Under the pieces are notes generated by a model. It saw only the letters and a list, made by a program, of their open reading frames with translations. It was not told where the DNA came from and searched no databases. The position numbers and the translations under genes were made by a program. A stretch of DNA of 64,000 bases, from NCBI GenBank assembly GCA_041675325.1, contig JBAYUG010000001.1, positions 124,001 through 188,000 on the forward strand, read 5' to 3'. Below, piece after piece: positions 1 through 10,480 of this stretch. Positions within the stretch are counted from its first letter, which is position 1; every line of letters begins with the position of its first letter. This stretch comes from CAIKZJ01 sp041675325 (GTDB lineage Bacteria; Bacteroidota; Ignavibacteria; Tepidaquicellales; Tepidaquicellaceae).

Positions 1-154
1 AAGGTTTTACCACAAAAACACTAAAAAGATTTCACAACTGAATTCACTGAGCCCACCGAGAAGAACAAGACGCACACTGATTAACCTGATTTGTTATTAT
101 TCTCACTGATAACAAAAAAATTTACCGCAAGGGACGTTCTCCCAATCCTCCAAA

Positions 155-192
155 CAAGACGGCGGATCTGCGACAAGACTGCGGATCTGCGA
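155..192. repeat. 19-bp tandem duplication
   Basis: Two head-to-tail copies (155-173 and 174-192) differ at one base. Each contains the word gcggatctgcga. No function can be assigned from the sequence. Confidence 0.75.
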
Positions 193-234
193 CTCGAAGA
201 AAAGAGGACTCAAAGAGAGCAGTGTTACATTTTA

Positions 235-310
235 ATCTTTATCCGTGAAAATCATAATCTTTCATTTATTTTCAGCCTGCCTGCTGCAGGCAGGTGTGCA
301 TTTTTCATAA
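235..310. repeat. Dispersed ~55-bp element with inserted palindrome
   Basis: The words 'gtgaaaatcat..tctttca' followed by 'gtgtgca..ttt' match elements near 10332, 24928 and 25157. In this copy a perfect palindrome with 9-bp arms and a 1-base centre (276-294, CCTGCCTGC/GCAGGCAGG) sits between the two halves. The 'cagcctg' start of the insert also occurs at two insertions near 25060 and 25119. Confidence 0.6.
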
Positions 311-398
311 ATATTTTCACCGAGACCCCGAGAAAAATCCCTGAGATCTCAGAGATATTAAATTCAAGATAAATTATCCGTGTTAATCCGTACTATTC

Positions 399-462
399 CC
401 TGTTACCTGTTACCTGTTACCTGTCTGCTCTTACTGCCCTTACTGCGCTTACTGCCCTTGCT
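399..462. repeat. Heptamer and nonamer tandem array crossing a stop codon
   Basis: Three copies of cctgtta plus a partial (399-425) are followed by four 9-bp units of the form tgcNcttac (426-461). Read on the minus strand this is the 3' flank of the 474-residue gene: the nonamers overlap its last codons and stop (449-451), and the heptamers (acaggta) follow. The arrangement parallels the arrays directly after the stops of the three giant genes. Confidence 0.8.
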
Positions 463-1873
463 GTTTTGCCAGCTCTTCTGCTTTCGAAAGAACCCACTTT
501 TTCTGGTAAAAGGTTTTCTCGTCTTTAATTTTATCCAGAAGTATCTCGGCACCTCTGCGGTTCTTTCTTCTGACTGAACAAAGTGAATTCAAATAATTCA
601 AAAACTTAAAGATACTTTCTTTCTGTACAATCCGGTCAGCAAGTTTTCTGTTTAGAAAATGCTTTGTTGTATCTATTAACGGCATTATATTTCTGTCTTC
701 TTTTAACTCAAACAGCGCCTTCAGCAATGTGCTCTTTGAGAATAAATACAGAGAAGCATTCCTGGTTTTAAAGTCCTCAGTTATCATTTTCACATTCTCG
801 TATTTTCCGGCGGCGAAATCAGTCAATGCCCGTGATACTGCTATAACTTCATCACGGTAACTTATATTTATCTTTCCTTTGTACAAGGCAATTAATTTAT
901 TCGCAAAAGTTATGTCGTTAATCGAAAGAGATGTGGCGACAGCTAAAATAAATATCATCGGCTGAACATTTTGTATTTTATTTAAGATACCCGTACCTTC
1001 GACCTCTTTAAAAAGCTCATAAAGAGTAGACTGGCTCACGGAACATCCCGAATTAATTCTAACGGAAAGAAATCGTATGAGTGTTTCATAAGAAAACTGT
1101 ATAAAGTCAAGCGCTAATTCCTTTTCTTTTTCCCGAAGATATTTCAGTGCGTTAGAAACTCTTTCTCTTTCGTCAGGTTTTTTAAGCATTTTGTAAAAAA
1201 GATAATCGAGATATACATTCGGATAATTTACCGAATAACAGGATGCGTTTTTCTCTACAATGCGGACAGCGTCGCCAACACTAAGAATTTCATCTTTCAA
1301 AGGATTCGCATCGGGAGTATATAATTTTCTGTTTATGAACTCAAAGAGTTTGCTCTTAATCAGAACAACCTCCGCGTTTTTAAGTATTTTAGCCGAGATA
1401 TCATACATACCTTCTTCTTCGCTTCGTGAATTGCAAAGAAAATATTCCTCCACGTAAAGCCTTTGCAGATTCGACATGTACGAATATCCCTTCAAGTACT
1501 TAACTGAGTTATCTGAACAAACATCATCAATTAAAGATGTGAAATATTTATCAACATTGCGGCTGCGCAGCTCTTTCGCAAGATAAATCTTCTGGCTCAG
1601 CAAATCCATTTCGTATCCTTTTGTTGCAATAAATGATTCAAGAATTTTTACAAAATCGGATATTGTCTTTCTGGAAAAATCACCGGACGCGTCACTGTGT
1701 CGGTTTAGGGATTCATTCCGAAGAGTGTTAAATTTGCTTTGCCAGAATTTTAAAATTCTGACGCCGCCTTTTCCATTTTTTGATCTGATGTACTTATCAA
1801 ACTGTTCTATTTCTTTTGGGGATAAACTTTCTAAAAGAAAGTCTGATTTAATTTTCCTCGCTTCAGCAGTCAT
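449..1873 (-). CDS. Helical protein of unknown function (474 aa)
   Basis: I do not recognise a named family. The protein has no signal peptide and no strong membrane segment, and looks almost wholly alpha-helical, in the manner of TPR-like or ARM-like solenoids. The N-terminal stretch 'LLESLSPKEIEQFDKYIRS' resembles the opening of long uncharacterised Bacteroidota proteins that begin with a short helical 'LSxKExxxFxxFL' segment; this is a pattern memory and not a search result. The last residues (AKQQGQ) are encoded inside a 9-bp tandem repeat, so the C-terminus may vary between strains. It stands alone on the minus strand, divergent from the first giant surface-protein gene. The ATG at 1871-1873 is the natural start. 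Confidence 0.8.
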   Translation of the reverse strand: MTAEARKIKSDFLLESLSPKEIEQFDKYIRSKNGKGGVRILKFWQSKFNTLRNESLNRHSDASGDFSRKTISDFVKILESFIATKGYEMDLLSQKIYLAKELRSRNVDKYFTSLIDDVCSDNSVKYLKGYSYMSNLQRLYVEEYFLCNSRSEEEGMYDISAKILKNAEVVLIKSKLFEFINRKLYTPDANPLKDEILSVGDAVRIVEKNASCYSVNYPNVYLDYLFYKMLKKPDERERVSNALKYLREKEKELALDFIQFSYETLIRFLSVRINSGCSVSQSTLYELFKEVEGTGILNKIQNVQPMIFILAVATSLSINDITFANKLIALYKGKINISYRDEVIAVSRALTDFAAGKYENVKMITEDFKTRNASLYLFSKSTLLKALFELKEDRNIMPLIDTTKHFLNRKLADRIVQKESIFKFLNYLNSLCSVRRKNRRGAEILLDKIKDEKTFYQKKWVLSKAEELAKQQGQ

Positions 1874-2308
1874 ATTACATTTCTTAAATTGTTTCTTGAA
1901 ATATTTCTTTAAATGTAACTATGAATAATAACAATAATATACATTAGATTACACATAATTCCCCAAAAAATCGTAAAACGCCAATATTCATAGAAATATT
2001 CAAGACTATTATAGTGATTGTAACCAGTAAAAAAAATTTGCCTCGTGAATTTTTAATTTGTATTTGGTTACAAACTAAACTTTTTATCTTCACTTTAGCA
2101 ATATCTTGGTATTTACTGAAAAGAAATAATGTTTTATTTTATGTTAAGATATTACATTTATTAAAAACTTTACTGGAGGGGGCTTATACTGATTACAAAT
2201 TTATACAATCAACAAAATCATTCTATCTACTTCTAAAATTAGAAATACAAATTATAAAATATAGTTTATTATAAATACAATATTTTCTAAAATTTAAAAT
2301 TACTAATC
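1874..2308. other. AT-rich divergent spacer
   Basis: This spacer lies between the divergent 474-residue gene and the first giant gene and must hold the promoters of both. It is very AT-rich with no clear TAnnTTTG element, terminator or RNA. A short open frame at 2014-2274 is read from GTG and looks like chance in AT-rich DNA. Confidence 0.6.
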
Positions 2309-5300
2309 ATGAAAAGATTATTCTCTTTCTTACTTGTACTTTTTACCGTTTTCTTTTTAGCGGGAAGTGCAAATGCGCAATTAACCGGAACAAAAACAAT
2401 TCCCGGCGATTATGCTACTATCACAGAAGCAGTAACTGATCTCAACACTGTTGGTGTTGGAGCAGGAGGCGTTACATTCAATGTAGCAGCAGGTTTTACT
2501 GAAAATACAACTGCTGAAATACTTATTACAGCAACGGGTACTTCAGGGAATCTGATTATTTTTCAGAAATCAGGAGCAGGTGCAAATCCTATCGTTACAA
2601 GAACAGATGCTGGTGTCAATACAACAACAGCACTTGGTGCTTTAGGTGATGCTGTAATAAGATTAAATGGTTCGGATTTCATAACTTTTGATGCTATTGA
2701 TGTTGCGGCTTCGCAATCAACGATAGAGTACGGATATTTTACTTCTAAAACAGCTACAGACGGCTGCTTTAATGTTACTATAAAAAATTCCTTGATTACA
2801 ATGACCAAGGGTACCAGCGCTTACGTAATGGGAATTTACATAGGTAACGGAACAATTTCAACAAGTTCTGCTACGGGTGTAACAGTAACAGCTCATAGCG
2901 GAAGAAATGCGGAAATATTAATTACGGGTAATACGATACAGAATGTTCATGCAGGTATTTATGTAAGGGGTTCATCCGCAACGGGTTTTCAAGATAGTAT
3001 CGTTACTGTCGGACAATCAGGTGCAGGCAATATTATTCAGAATTTTGGAGGAGGCTCAGCAACAACTACTTACGGAGTATATTTTATTTATGTTATTAGT
3101 CCTTCAGTTGATTATAATACTATTAATAATGCGGGCGGAGGAGGTTCGGCACACGCATCGACTCTATATGGTATATTCTACTCTTCAGGAATTAGGGGTG
3201 ATGTTGTCGGAAGCAACAATGCAATTACATTAGCCAATTCATCTACCTCTTCAGCGACTAATTATATCTTAAATGGAAATACTGTAACCTCTGAGGTATT
3301 TAGTAATAATACGTTTGGTGCCGGCACTATATCATCAACAGGAACAGTATATTTATTATCTTTAAGTAATTCAACCACTAATAAAACTGTTTCAGGAAAT
3401 ACAATAAGCGGTACAATAAATAGAACAGGTGCATCAGGAACTTTTTATTGCTATTATAATAATGGATCTCCTGGAAGTGGTGCCGAAAATGTATATAATA
3501 ATATATTTAACAACATAACCTTGGCAGGAACGAGCCCATTTTACGGATTTAGTTCAACAACTGCAACAGGTGGTACACAAAATATATATAATAATACAAT
3601 TTCAAACATAAACCTTGTTACAGGAACATTTTACGGGACAAATCTAACTATTGCAAATACTCGAAGTGTGTATGGAAATACGGTTCATACAATAAGCAGT
3701 ACGGGTACCATTTATGGTTTCAGTCTTGGTTCTGGAAGTTCTTCAGGATTAATTTTTAAAAACAAGATTTATAATCTAAGTTCATCCGCAACTGGCTCAT
3801 TAGTATATGGTATGTACATTACATCCGGTACTCTAGTTAATATATATAATAACTATATTAGTGATTTAAAAGCACCAAGCGCAACTGGAGCAAATGCTGT
3901 TGCTGGTATATATATTTCGGGCGGAACAGCAGTAAATTTATACTATAACACTGTTTACTTAAATGCCTCCGGAGGAGCAACATTTGGTTCATCGGGTATT
4001 TATAAAAGTTCTACAACAACAAGTGAATTCAGAAATAATGTTATTGTGAATGTTTCAACACCCGGTTCGACAAGCGGTAATACAGTAGCATTAAGGTGGT
4101 CTGGAGTTTACAATCCAACTTATTATACATCAACATCAAATAATAATGATTTTTACGCTGGAACTCCAGCTGCAAACAGCTTAATTTATTTTGATGGAAC
4201 GAATTCTGACCAAACAATAGGTGCATATAAAACAAGAGTTGCTTCAAGAGACGCGGCATCTTTTACTGAGCTGCCTCCTTTTGTTAATGTGGCTACTACT
4301 CCATACGATTTACACATTCAGACAACCATTCCTACACAGCTTGAAAAAGGCGGCTCACCGGTCACGACTCCTATAGCAATCACAGACGACTATGACGGAA
4401 ATATAAGAAATGCAACATTGCCGGACGTTGGCGCGGATGAAGGTGACTTTACTCCTTTGGATTTAACCGCACCAACTATTGCTTATACTCCCCTTGGAAA
4501 TACTTCGGGTACGGGAAGCAGAGTTTTAACAGCGGCGATAACTGACGGAACTGGTGTGCCGACTGCAGGAGCCGGATTGCCGGTTCTTTACTGGGGTATA
4601 AATAATATTGCAGGACCTTTCGCCTCCGCAACCGGTACTTACGTAAGCGGCAACCAATATGATTTTTCGTTCGGAACAGGAGCCGTGGCGGGTGATATAA
4701 TATATTATTATATTGTAGCACAGGATATAGTTTCAACGCCAAACGTGGGTGCATATCCTTCCGCAGGCGCCGCCGGATTTACTGCCAATCCACCGTTTGC
4801 ATCTACACCACCAACAACTCCTAGTAGTTATATTATTACTGCAGCACCTTTAACCGGTGATTACACTGTTGGTACAGCGATGTTTAATAAAGTGACAGGT
4901 AAGAATATTACATTTGAAAAAGTAGTAACAAAAGTAATTATTGATGAACCTGTTTATAGCGAACCTATTAAAGGAAATAACGGCGAGAGTAAAATAATTA
5001 GTTATAAGAAAACAGAAGTCGATGAGATATCATGGATTCCGATGGAAAACGGTAGGAAATATGCAGGTGAACTATACATTAAAAAATCAGAAAATCCAAG
5101 CTTAAACTATTCTTCAGGAACAGAAGGCATATACGCAACAATAACTGCAGCTATAGCCGACCTTAATCTCCGTGGCGTAAGCGGACCGGTAAGATTTCTC
5201 CTTACTGACGCATCTTATACGGCAGGTGAAACTTATCCACTAACTATTGATATTACCAGTGGTGATGTGCCAACAGCAGTAAACACAGTTACTATTAAAC

Positions 5301-8300
5301 CTAATTCGGGAGTTGTTGCGGGCATTTCAGGTGCAAGTACATCATCAATATTTAAACTTGATGGAGCAGATTATATTACCATTGACGGTTCAAACACCGT
5401 AGGCGGAACTACAAAAGACTTGACGATAGAAAATACAAGCACTACTGGTTCAATCTCGGCAATTTGGTTCGCAAGTAAAGGAGTGGGAGCGGGTGCAGCT
5501 TATAATACAATAAAAAATTGCAACGTAAAAACAGGTCTCAACTCCTTAACAACATCATTTGGTGTTTACTTTGGCGGAGCAACTATAGGCACAGCCGGCA
5601 GCGATAATGATAACAACACGATTCAAAATAACTACATATACAAAGCGTATTATGGAATTGACATATTCGGTACTACTGGTTCAACTTCAGACAATATTAA
5701 TTTAATTGGCAATACAATAGGCGCCCCTCTCGGTACCACAACGGATTACATTTATAAATATGGAATATATGGAACACATGCAACCGGATGTACGATTTCA
5801 CAAAACACAGTTCAAAATATAACCAATTCAAGTGGTACACTTTACGGAATGTATTTTACGACAGGATTTCTTACTTCAACTATCAGCAGAAATAATATAA
5901 CAAATATTTATTACTCCGGCTCTGGAGGATACGGCGGTTGGGGAATTTATACAAATAGCGGAAGCGCAACAAGTAGTCTGACTTTTGATAATAATATGAT
6001 TAGCGAAATCAAAGGCGATGGATATTCGTCTTTTTCAAATTCTTCACCCGTTGGTATGTATTTTGACGGTACCACAGGCGGTCTGAACATTTATTACAAC
6101 TCGGTTTATTTGAGCGGTACGTTTACGAGAGCTACAGCCACAATTACAACTGCGATTTTGTTTAATACATCAACGATTACTAATGTAGATTTAAGAGATA
6201 ATATTTTTGTAAATGGAATGGATAATATTGGAATGACGACAGATAAGAATTATGCAATTTATTCTTCTGCACCTTTAGGTTCATTCACTAATATAAATAA
6301 TAATGATTATTATGTCTCGGGTCCTCAAGGTGTCTTTGGATACTTAGGCGGTGATGTTGCAGACCTTGCTGCCTGGAAAACGGCAACAGGACAGGATGCT
6401 AATTCAGTTTCCGGCGACCCGAAATTCACAAGCAATACTGACCTGCATATAATACCGACGGAAGTTTCGCCAGTTCATAATGCTGGAACACCGATTGCCG
6501 GAATAACAACCGACTTTGACGGTAACACAAGAAACGTTACCACACCTGATATAGGTGCGGATGAATATACTTACGCTCCTCCTTCAGTTGATCCGCCGAC
6601 AGATTTCACTGCAACACCGTTCAGCGGCTCGCAGATAAATCTTGGCTGGAACCTTAATGCAACGAGTCAGCCGATAATCATAGCAGTTAATTCTTCCGCA
6701 ACATTCGGCGACCCTATTAACGGTCAAGCGTATAATGTTGATGATATAATTGCCGGCGGTGGAACTATCATTTACAATGGTAGTGATTTATCGTTCGGAC
6801 ACTCGGGTCTTTCATTCAGTACACATTATTATTACAAGGCATTCTCTTTCACTCCTGAATTTGACCCTTCTTTAATTCTTTATTCTCCGGGCGTATCCGC
6901 AGATGCAACAACACTTTGCGGTGTTACAACGGCACCGTTTGTACAAGACTTCGAACTTGCTGCATTCCCGCCAAATTGCTGGACAGTTGACGGACTATCG
7001 AACGGTTGGGCAAGGTCAACATCTGCAAGCGGTTACGGTACAGGAACAGCTTCAACGTTTGTTAATTTTTATGGATTGTCTTCCGGCAGCCGTGAAATGA
7101 CTACATTTGAATTTAATACAAGTGCACTAACTACACCGCTTTTAAAATTTGACCACGCTTATGCTACATATTCCGGAGAAAATGACCAGCTACGAATTGA
7201 TTATTCAACCAACGGTGGAACTGACTGGACACAGCTTGTTTTATATGATGGCGGAACATCAGGTCCGTTAAATACAGGTGGAGCAGTCAACACGGTTGCA
7301 TTCGTACCAACAGCAGCACAATGGGCAACAAAAAGCGTTAACTTGCCTGCTTTAACGAATAAAGTAAAATTTGTTGGAATTAGTGCTTATGGTAATAATC
7401 TTTATGTTGATAATATAATGGTAATAGAAGCTCCAACATTGCCAATATTCTCAATTTCACCCGAATCGAAGGCATTCGGAAATATAGCTATAGGCGGCGG
7501 TTCAGTTGACCAGACATTTACGATTACAAACACGGGCGGCGGTACACTAACTATAAATAATACAGATTTTACGTTAACAGGTACAGACCCGGCTCAATTC
7601 CAGATTCTTGGTGCAACTACTTTGAATCTTGGTGCAGGAGAATCAGGTACTGTAAGAGTTCAGTTTATTCCTAATACTACTATCGGTGATAAATCTGCGA
7701 ATTTACATATTGTAGATAATCTTGCGAAATCTTTGCATGATATTCCATTAACAGGAACAAGTGTAGTTAATCCTGCACAGTCATTACTTGGAGGATTAAC
7801 AGTTGACTACAAACCATCTTTAACATGGCAGGCACCTGCACCGGGAAGCGAAATAAAAATTGATGACGGAACTGTAGAAGGAAATTACTGGCTCAGTTCA
7901 CCATCTAATACAAATCAGTATTTTTCTAATAAACTCACTGTCCCTCATGCAGGTAATTTAACTCAAATAGCCATCAGTGCTTATTCAACGACCGCAGGCA
8001 ATATGTTTAATTCAGTATTAGTCTGCCCCGATGACGGTACAGGCAAACCAAACTTAGCTGCCCCGTATGAGACATTCAGTAGTGTTGGCGTTGGGACATC
8101 ATCTGCATGGATATTCCTTACATTGACGAGCCCTCTTGCTGTTACAGCAGGACAAACTTTCTACATAGTTGTTCAGTGGCCCGCAGGAAGCACAACAGGA
8201 CCATATGTCGGTACTGATATGACAGTATTAAATGGAAGAAGTTTTTATTCGGTAGATGCAGGTGCTAACTGGACGGATGCTCCGGGCAATTTCTTTATGA

Positions 8301-9976
8301 GAGCATATATGGGAACAAGCGGAGATAACCTGATATCTGGCGTAACACCTCCGGAATCAAAGAATATCCCTGTAATAACGCTGACTGAAAAGAAATCAAA
8401 AACAGAATTAAAAGAAACAAGCAAGAAGGAAAATATAATCAGCGTTCCCGCAGCTCTTATCTACGGTAAAAACGGTGAAAAGGTCCTTTCAAGCTATACA
8501 GTAAAACGCGGAACAGTAACAGGTGTTTACACGCAGGATTTCACGGGGATTTCAGCTTTGACATACGATGATAACAGTGCAGTACTCGGTACAAGATACT
8601 ATTATGTTGTTGATGCGGTTTATACAGAAGGGACATCAGCCCATTCGAATGAAGTAAGTGTATTGCCGCAGAATCCGAATTACGGAACGTTCAGCAACGG
8701 TCTGGGCGGTTTCTATAAATTCTCCAACAGCACTGCAAGCGGCAGCCCGGAAAGCAAACCAATTTACAACTGGGAACCTACAACCGATTTCACTACGTTA
8801 ACATTTGCAGATCTTGATGACGGATCTATGCCGGTAGATTTCTCTGCAACGAGTAAACTCTTTAAATTCTTTGGTGTTGATTACAACACTGTTAATGTTA
8901 ATGCAAACGGATATCTCACATTCGGTGCAGCTGCTTCGGACTGGACACCTGCCGGAGCTTTACCGCAGGTCGGTGATCCTGCAAATATGATTGCTGTTGC
9001 ATTCAGGGATTTATACATAAGGACAACATATACTCCCGCATCAAGCGTCAGTTACAAGATATTTACTGACAAAATAGTAATCAGCTACAATAATATTTAT
9101 GACAGAACAGGTGCAGACGGTACAAATTATATTTCGGTTCAGATTGCTCTTTACATTTCAACTGCACCGGCATTGAATTCATTGTGCGTAATAAATTACA
9201 ATGATGAAATGTCTTACGCTCCGCTCGCAACAAACACTATAGTTACTTTGGCATCTCTTGGATTAAACGGTCCCGGAGGAACGGTAGGATTTAATTACCG
9301 TTACTTAGGACTTGGTGGTCCGATGTTCGATGGCGTTGCTTTAAGTCCGAACGGTGCAAATGCCATGGCATTAGGTTTTGGTGATCAGGATGCTCCGCTT
9401 CCAGTATCACTCTCTTCGTTCACATCTTCAATAAACGGCAGAGATGTTAGACTTTCATGGAAAACTGAAAGCGAAACAAACAACGCAGGATTTGAAGTTG
9501 AAAGAAGCGAATCAGGTGTTAATCAATGGGTAAAAGCAGGATACGTATCAGGGAAGGGTACTATCTCCACGACGACGAGTTATGCGTTTGAAGACAAGAA
9601 GCTCAACAGCGGAAAGTACAACTACCGCCTGAAGCAGATTGACAATAACGGTAACTTTGAGTACCATGCTCTTTCAAATGTAGTGGAAGTTGGTTTACCG
9701 ACTAAGTATGAACTCAGCCAGAACTATCCGAATCCGTTCAACCCTGTAACAAAGATTGATTTCTCACTGCCGTTCGATAGCAAGGTGAGCATCAAACTTT
9801 ATGACATTACGGGCAGGGAAGTGAAAACACTTGTGAATGAGGCAAGAACAGCAGGTTATTACACCGTGCAGTTCAATGCATCAGACCTTTCAAGCGGAAC
9901 TTATTTCTACAGAATTATGACAAAGTCTTCTGGTGCAGATTACATCATGACAAAGAAGATGATGCTTATTAAATAA
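2309..9976 (+). CDS. Giant T9SS-exported parallel beta-helix surface protein (2555 aa)
   Basis: Predicted secreted or surface-attached protein. A signal peptide (about residues 1-23, cut after ANA) leads into a right-handed parallel beta-helix (about 25-700) with repeated 'iYNNxIxxl' turns. It closes with a 'PDVGADE' motif and a 'TAPTIAYTPLGNT' module (about 715-845). A charged K/E linker (about 860-935) precedes a second beta-helix (about 940-1425, closing 'PDIGADE'). Then come an Fn3-like module (about 1430-1530), a jelly-roll-like 'FELAAFPPNCW' module (about 1540-1700), an ASH/HYDIN-like domain (about 1710-1810), a second K-rich linker (about 2015-2070) and the T9SS type A sorting domain (about 2465-2555, NYPNPFNP). 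The T9SS is known to use this domain for outer-membrane export. Ligand and function are unknown; adhesion or matrix is a guess. First of three paralogues. Confidence 0.92.
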   Translation: MKRLFSFLLVLFTVFFLAGSANAQLTGTKTIPGDYATITEAVTDLNTVGVGAGGVTFNVAAGFTENTTAEILITATGTSGNLIIFQKSGAGANPIVTRTDAGVNTTTALGALGDAVIRLNGSDFITFDAIDVAASQSTIEYGYFTSKTATDGCFNVTIKNSLITMTKGTSAYVMGIYIGNGTISTSSATGVTVTAHSGRNAEILITGNTIQNVHAGIYVRGSSATGFQDSIVTVGQSGAGNIIQNFGGGSATTTYGVYFIYVISPSVDYNTINNAGGGGSAHASTLYGIFYSSGIRGDVVGSNNAITLANSSTSSATNYILNGNTVTSEVFSNNTFGAGTISSTGTVYLLSLSNSTTNKTVSGNTISGTINRTGASGTFYCYYNNGSPGSGAENVYNNIFNNITLAGTSPFYGFSSTTATGGTQNIYNNTISNINLVTGTFYGTNLTIANTRSVYGNTVHTISSTGTIYGFSLGSGSSSGLIFKNKIYNLSSSATGSLVYGMYITSGTLVNIYNNYISDLKAPSATGANAVAGIYISGGTAVNLYYNTVYLNASGGATFGSSGIYKSSTTTSEFRNNVIVNVSTPGSTSGNTVALRWSGVYNPTYYTSTSNNNDFYAGTPAANSLIYFDGTNSDQTIGAYKTRVASRDAASFTELPPFVNVATTPYDLHIQTTIPTQLEKGGSPVTTPIAITDDYDGNIRNATLPDVGADEGDFTPLDLTAPTIAYTPLGNTSGTGSRVLTAAITDGTGVPTAGAGLPVLYWGINNIAGPFASATGTYVSGNQYDFSFGTGAVAGDIIYYYIVAQDIVSTPNVGAYPSAGAAGFTANPPFASTPPTTPSSYIITAAPLTGDYTVGTAMFNKVTGKNITFEKVVTKVIIDEPVYSEPIKGNNGESKIISYKKTEVDEISWIPMENGRKYAGELYIKKSENPSLNYSSGTEGIYATITAAIADLNLRGVSGPVRFLLTDASYTAGETYPLTIDITSGDVPTAVNTVTIKPNSGVVAGISGASTSSIFKLDGADYITIDGSNTVGGTTKDLTIENTSTTGSISAIWFASKGVGAGAAYNTIKNCNVKTGLNSLTTSFGVYFGGATIGTAGSDNDNNTIQNNYIYKAYYGIDIFGTTGSTSDNINLIGNTIGAPLGTTTDYIYKYGIYGTHATGCTISQNTVQNITNSSGTLYGMYFTTGFLTSTISRNNITNIYYSGSGGYGGWGIYTNSGSATSSLTFDNNMISEIKGDGYSSFSNSSPVGMYFDGTTGGLNIYYNSVYLSGTFTRATATITTAILFNTSTITNVDLRDNIFVNGMDNIGMTTDKNYAIYSSAPLGSFTNINNNDYYVSGPQGVFGYLGGDVADLAAWKTATGQDANSVSGDPKFTSNTDLHIIPTEVSPVHNAGTPIAGITTDFDGNTRNVTTPDIGADEYTYAPPSVDPPTDFTATPFSGSQINLGWNLNATSQPIIIAVNSSATFGDPINGQAYNVDDIIAGGGTIIYNGSDLSFGHSGLSFSTHYYYKAFSFTPEFDPSLILYSPGVSADATTLCGVTTAPFVQDFELAAFPPNCWTVDGLSNGWARSTSASGYGTGTASTFVNFYGLSSGSREMTTFEFNTSALTTPLLKFDHAYATYSGENDQLRIDYSTNGGTDWTQLVLYDGGTSGPLNTGGAVNTVAFVPTAAQWATKSVNLPALTNKVKFVGISAYGNNLYVDNIMVIEAPTLPIFSISPESKAFGNIAIGGGSVDQTFTITNTGGGTLTINNTDFTLTGTDPAQFQILGATTLNLGAGESGTVRVQFIPNTTIGDKSANLHIVDNLAKSLHDIPLTGTSVVNPAQSLLGGLTVDYKPSLTWQAPAPGSEIKIDDGTVEGNYWLSSPSNTNQYFSNKLTVPHAGNLTQIAISAYSTTAGNMFNSVLVCPDDGTGKPNLAAPYETFSSVGVGTSSAWIFLTLTSPLAVTAGQTFYIVVQWPAGSTTGPYVGTDMTVLNGRSFYSVDAGANWTDAPGNFFMRAYMGTSGDNLISGVTPPESKNIPVITLTEKKSKTELKETSKKENIISVPAALIYGKNGEKVLSSYTVKRGTVTGVYTQDFTGISALTYDDNSAVLGTRYYYVVDAVYTEGTSAHSNEVSVLPQNPNYGTFSNGLGGFYKFSNSTASGSPESKPIYNWEPTTDFTTLTFADLDDGSMPVDFSATSKLFKFFGVDYNTVNVNANGYLTFGAAASDWTPAGALPQVGDPANMIAVAFRDLYIRTTYTPASSVSYKIFTDKIVISYNNIYDRTGADGTNYISVQIALYISTAPALNSLCVINYNDEMSYAPLATNTIVTLASLGLNGPGGTVGFNYRYLGLGGPMFDGVALSPNGANAMALGFGDQDAPLPVSLSSFTSSINGRDVRLSWKTESETNNAGFEVERSESGVNQWVKAGYVSGKGTISTTTSYAFEDKKLNSGKYNYRLKQIDNNGNFEYHALSNVVEVGLPTKYELSQNYPNPFNPVTKIDFSLPFDSKVSIKLYDITGREVKTLVNEARTAGYYTVQFNASDLSSGTYFYRIMTKSSGADYIMTKKMMLIK

Positions 9977-10025
9977 ACTGTAAGCAGTAAACTGTGAACG
10001 GTAAGCAGTAAACAGGAATCTGTGA
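9977..10025 (+). repeat. Heptamer tandem array directly after the stop codon
   Basis: From the base after TAA the sequence divides into 7-bp units: actgtaa, gcagtaa, actgtga, acggtaa, gcagtaa, then the degenerate acaggaa and tctgtga. The consensus is ACWGTRA. Units ending in TAA or TGA place stops in all three frames. The same array type follows the other two giant genes. Confidence 0.85.
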
Positions 10026-10068
10026 ACAGAATGAAGTAAAAAAGCAAGGAAGAGATAATTAAACAGAG

Positions 10069-10096
10069 AGGCGGACGAAAGTCCGCCTTTTTGTTT
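10069..10096 (+). terminator. Intrinsic terminator of the first giant gene
   Basis: An 8-bp GC-rich stem (aggcggac / gtccgcct) with a GAAA tetraloop is followed by TTTTT and GTTT. An almost identical hairpin follows the two other giant genes. Confidence 0.9.
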
Positions 10097-10136
10097 ATCA
10101 TCCAGTACCTGTTTTTCGTCACTCTGTTACGTGTCA

Positions 10137-10480
10137 CGAGTCACTGCTCTTATCACAGCTCACTGTTTTTCCTCACGTGTCACGGCTCTTATCGTCACGG
10201 CTCTTATCGTCACTGTTCTTACTAGCCATCATCTGCTCTTACAGTTTACAGTTCACGATTCACTATTCACGGCTCTTATCGTCATGGCTCTTAAGTCACG
10301 TGTCACGGCTCTTATCGTCACGGCTTTAAAATCGGTGAAAATCATATTCTTTCATATCTAATCAGTGTGCGCTCTTGCTCTTCTCTTTGTCACTCTGTCA
10401 CTTTGTCACTGTTCTTAAATCATTGTGCTCTCTTACTCTTCACAAATCACGAATCACAGTTCACGCGTCACGGCTCTTAA
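10137..10480. repeat. Opposite-sense heptamer and 15-mer repeat field
   Basis: Words such as acggctc, acagttc, acgattc and ttatcgtc recur. Two 15-bp units lie at 10181-10210, and five in-register heptamers (acagttt, acagttc, acgattc, actattc, acggctc) at 10241-10275. These are approximately the reverse complement of the array at 9977-10025, so the two fields could pair across the terminator. A copy of the dispersed element is near 10327-10370. Short open frames here are repeat-derived. Confidence 0.75.

Larger units (their letters stand above)
1..398. other. Non-coding, repeat-bearing intergenic stretch
   Basis: No convincing gene is present; the short open frames here have no recognisable protein features and run through repeats. 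The stretch holds a 19-bp tandem duplication, a palindrome-bearing copy of a dispersed element, and 'atccgtg..aatccgt' words (around 377-391) that recur at 24790-25250. It resembles the repeat-rich spacers further right and is probably part of the same family of intergenic repeats. Confidence 0.6.

Noticed and set aside
91..577. Two short plus-strand open frames
   Set aside because: They run through repeats and overlap the 3' end of the minus-strand gene; composition and lack of start signals fit chance.
2014..2274. 86-codon frame in AT-rich spacer
   Set aside because: It starts with GTG, has no protein-like pattern, and lies in DNA that must hold promoters.
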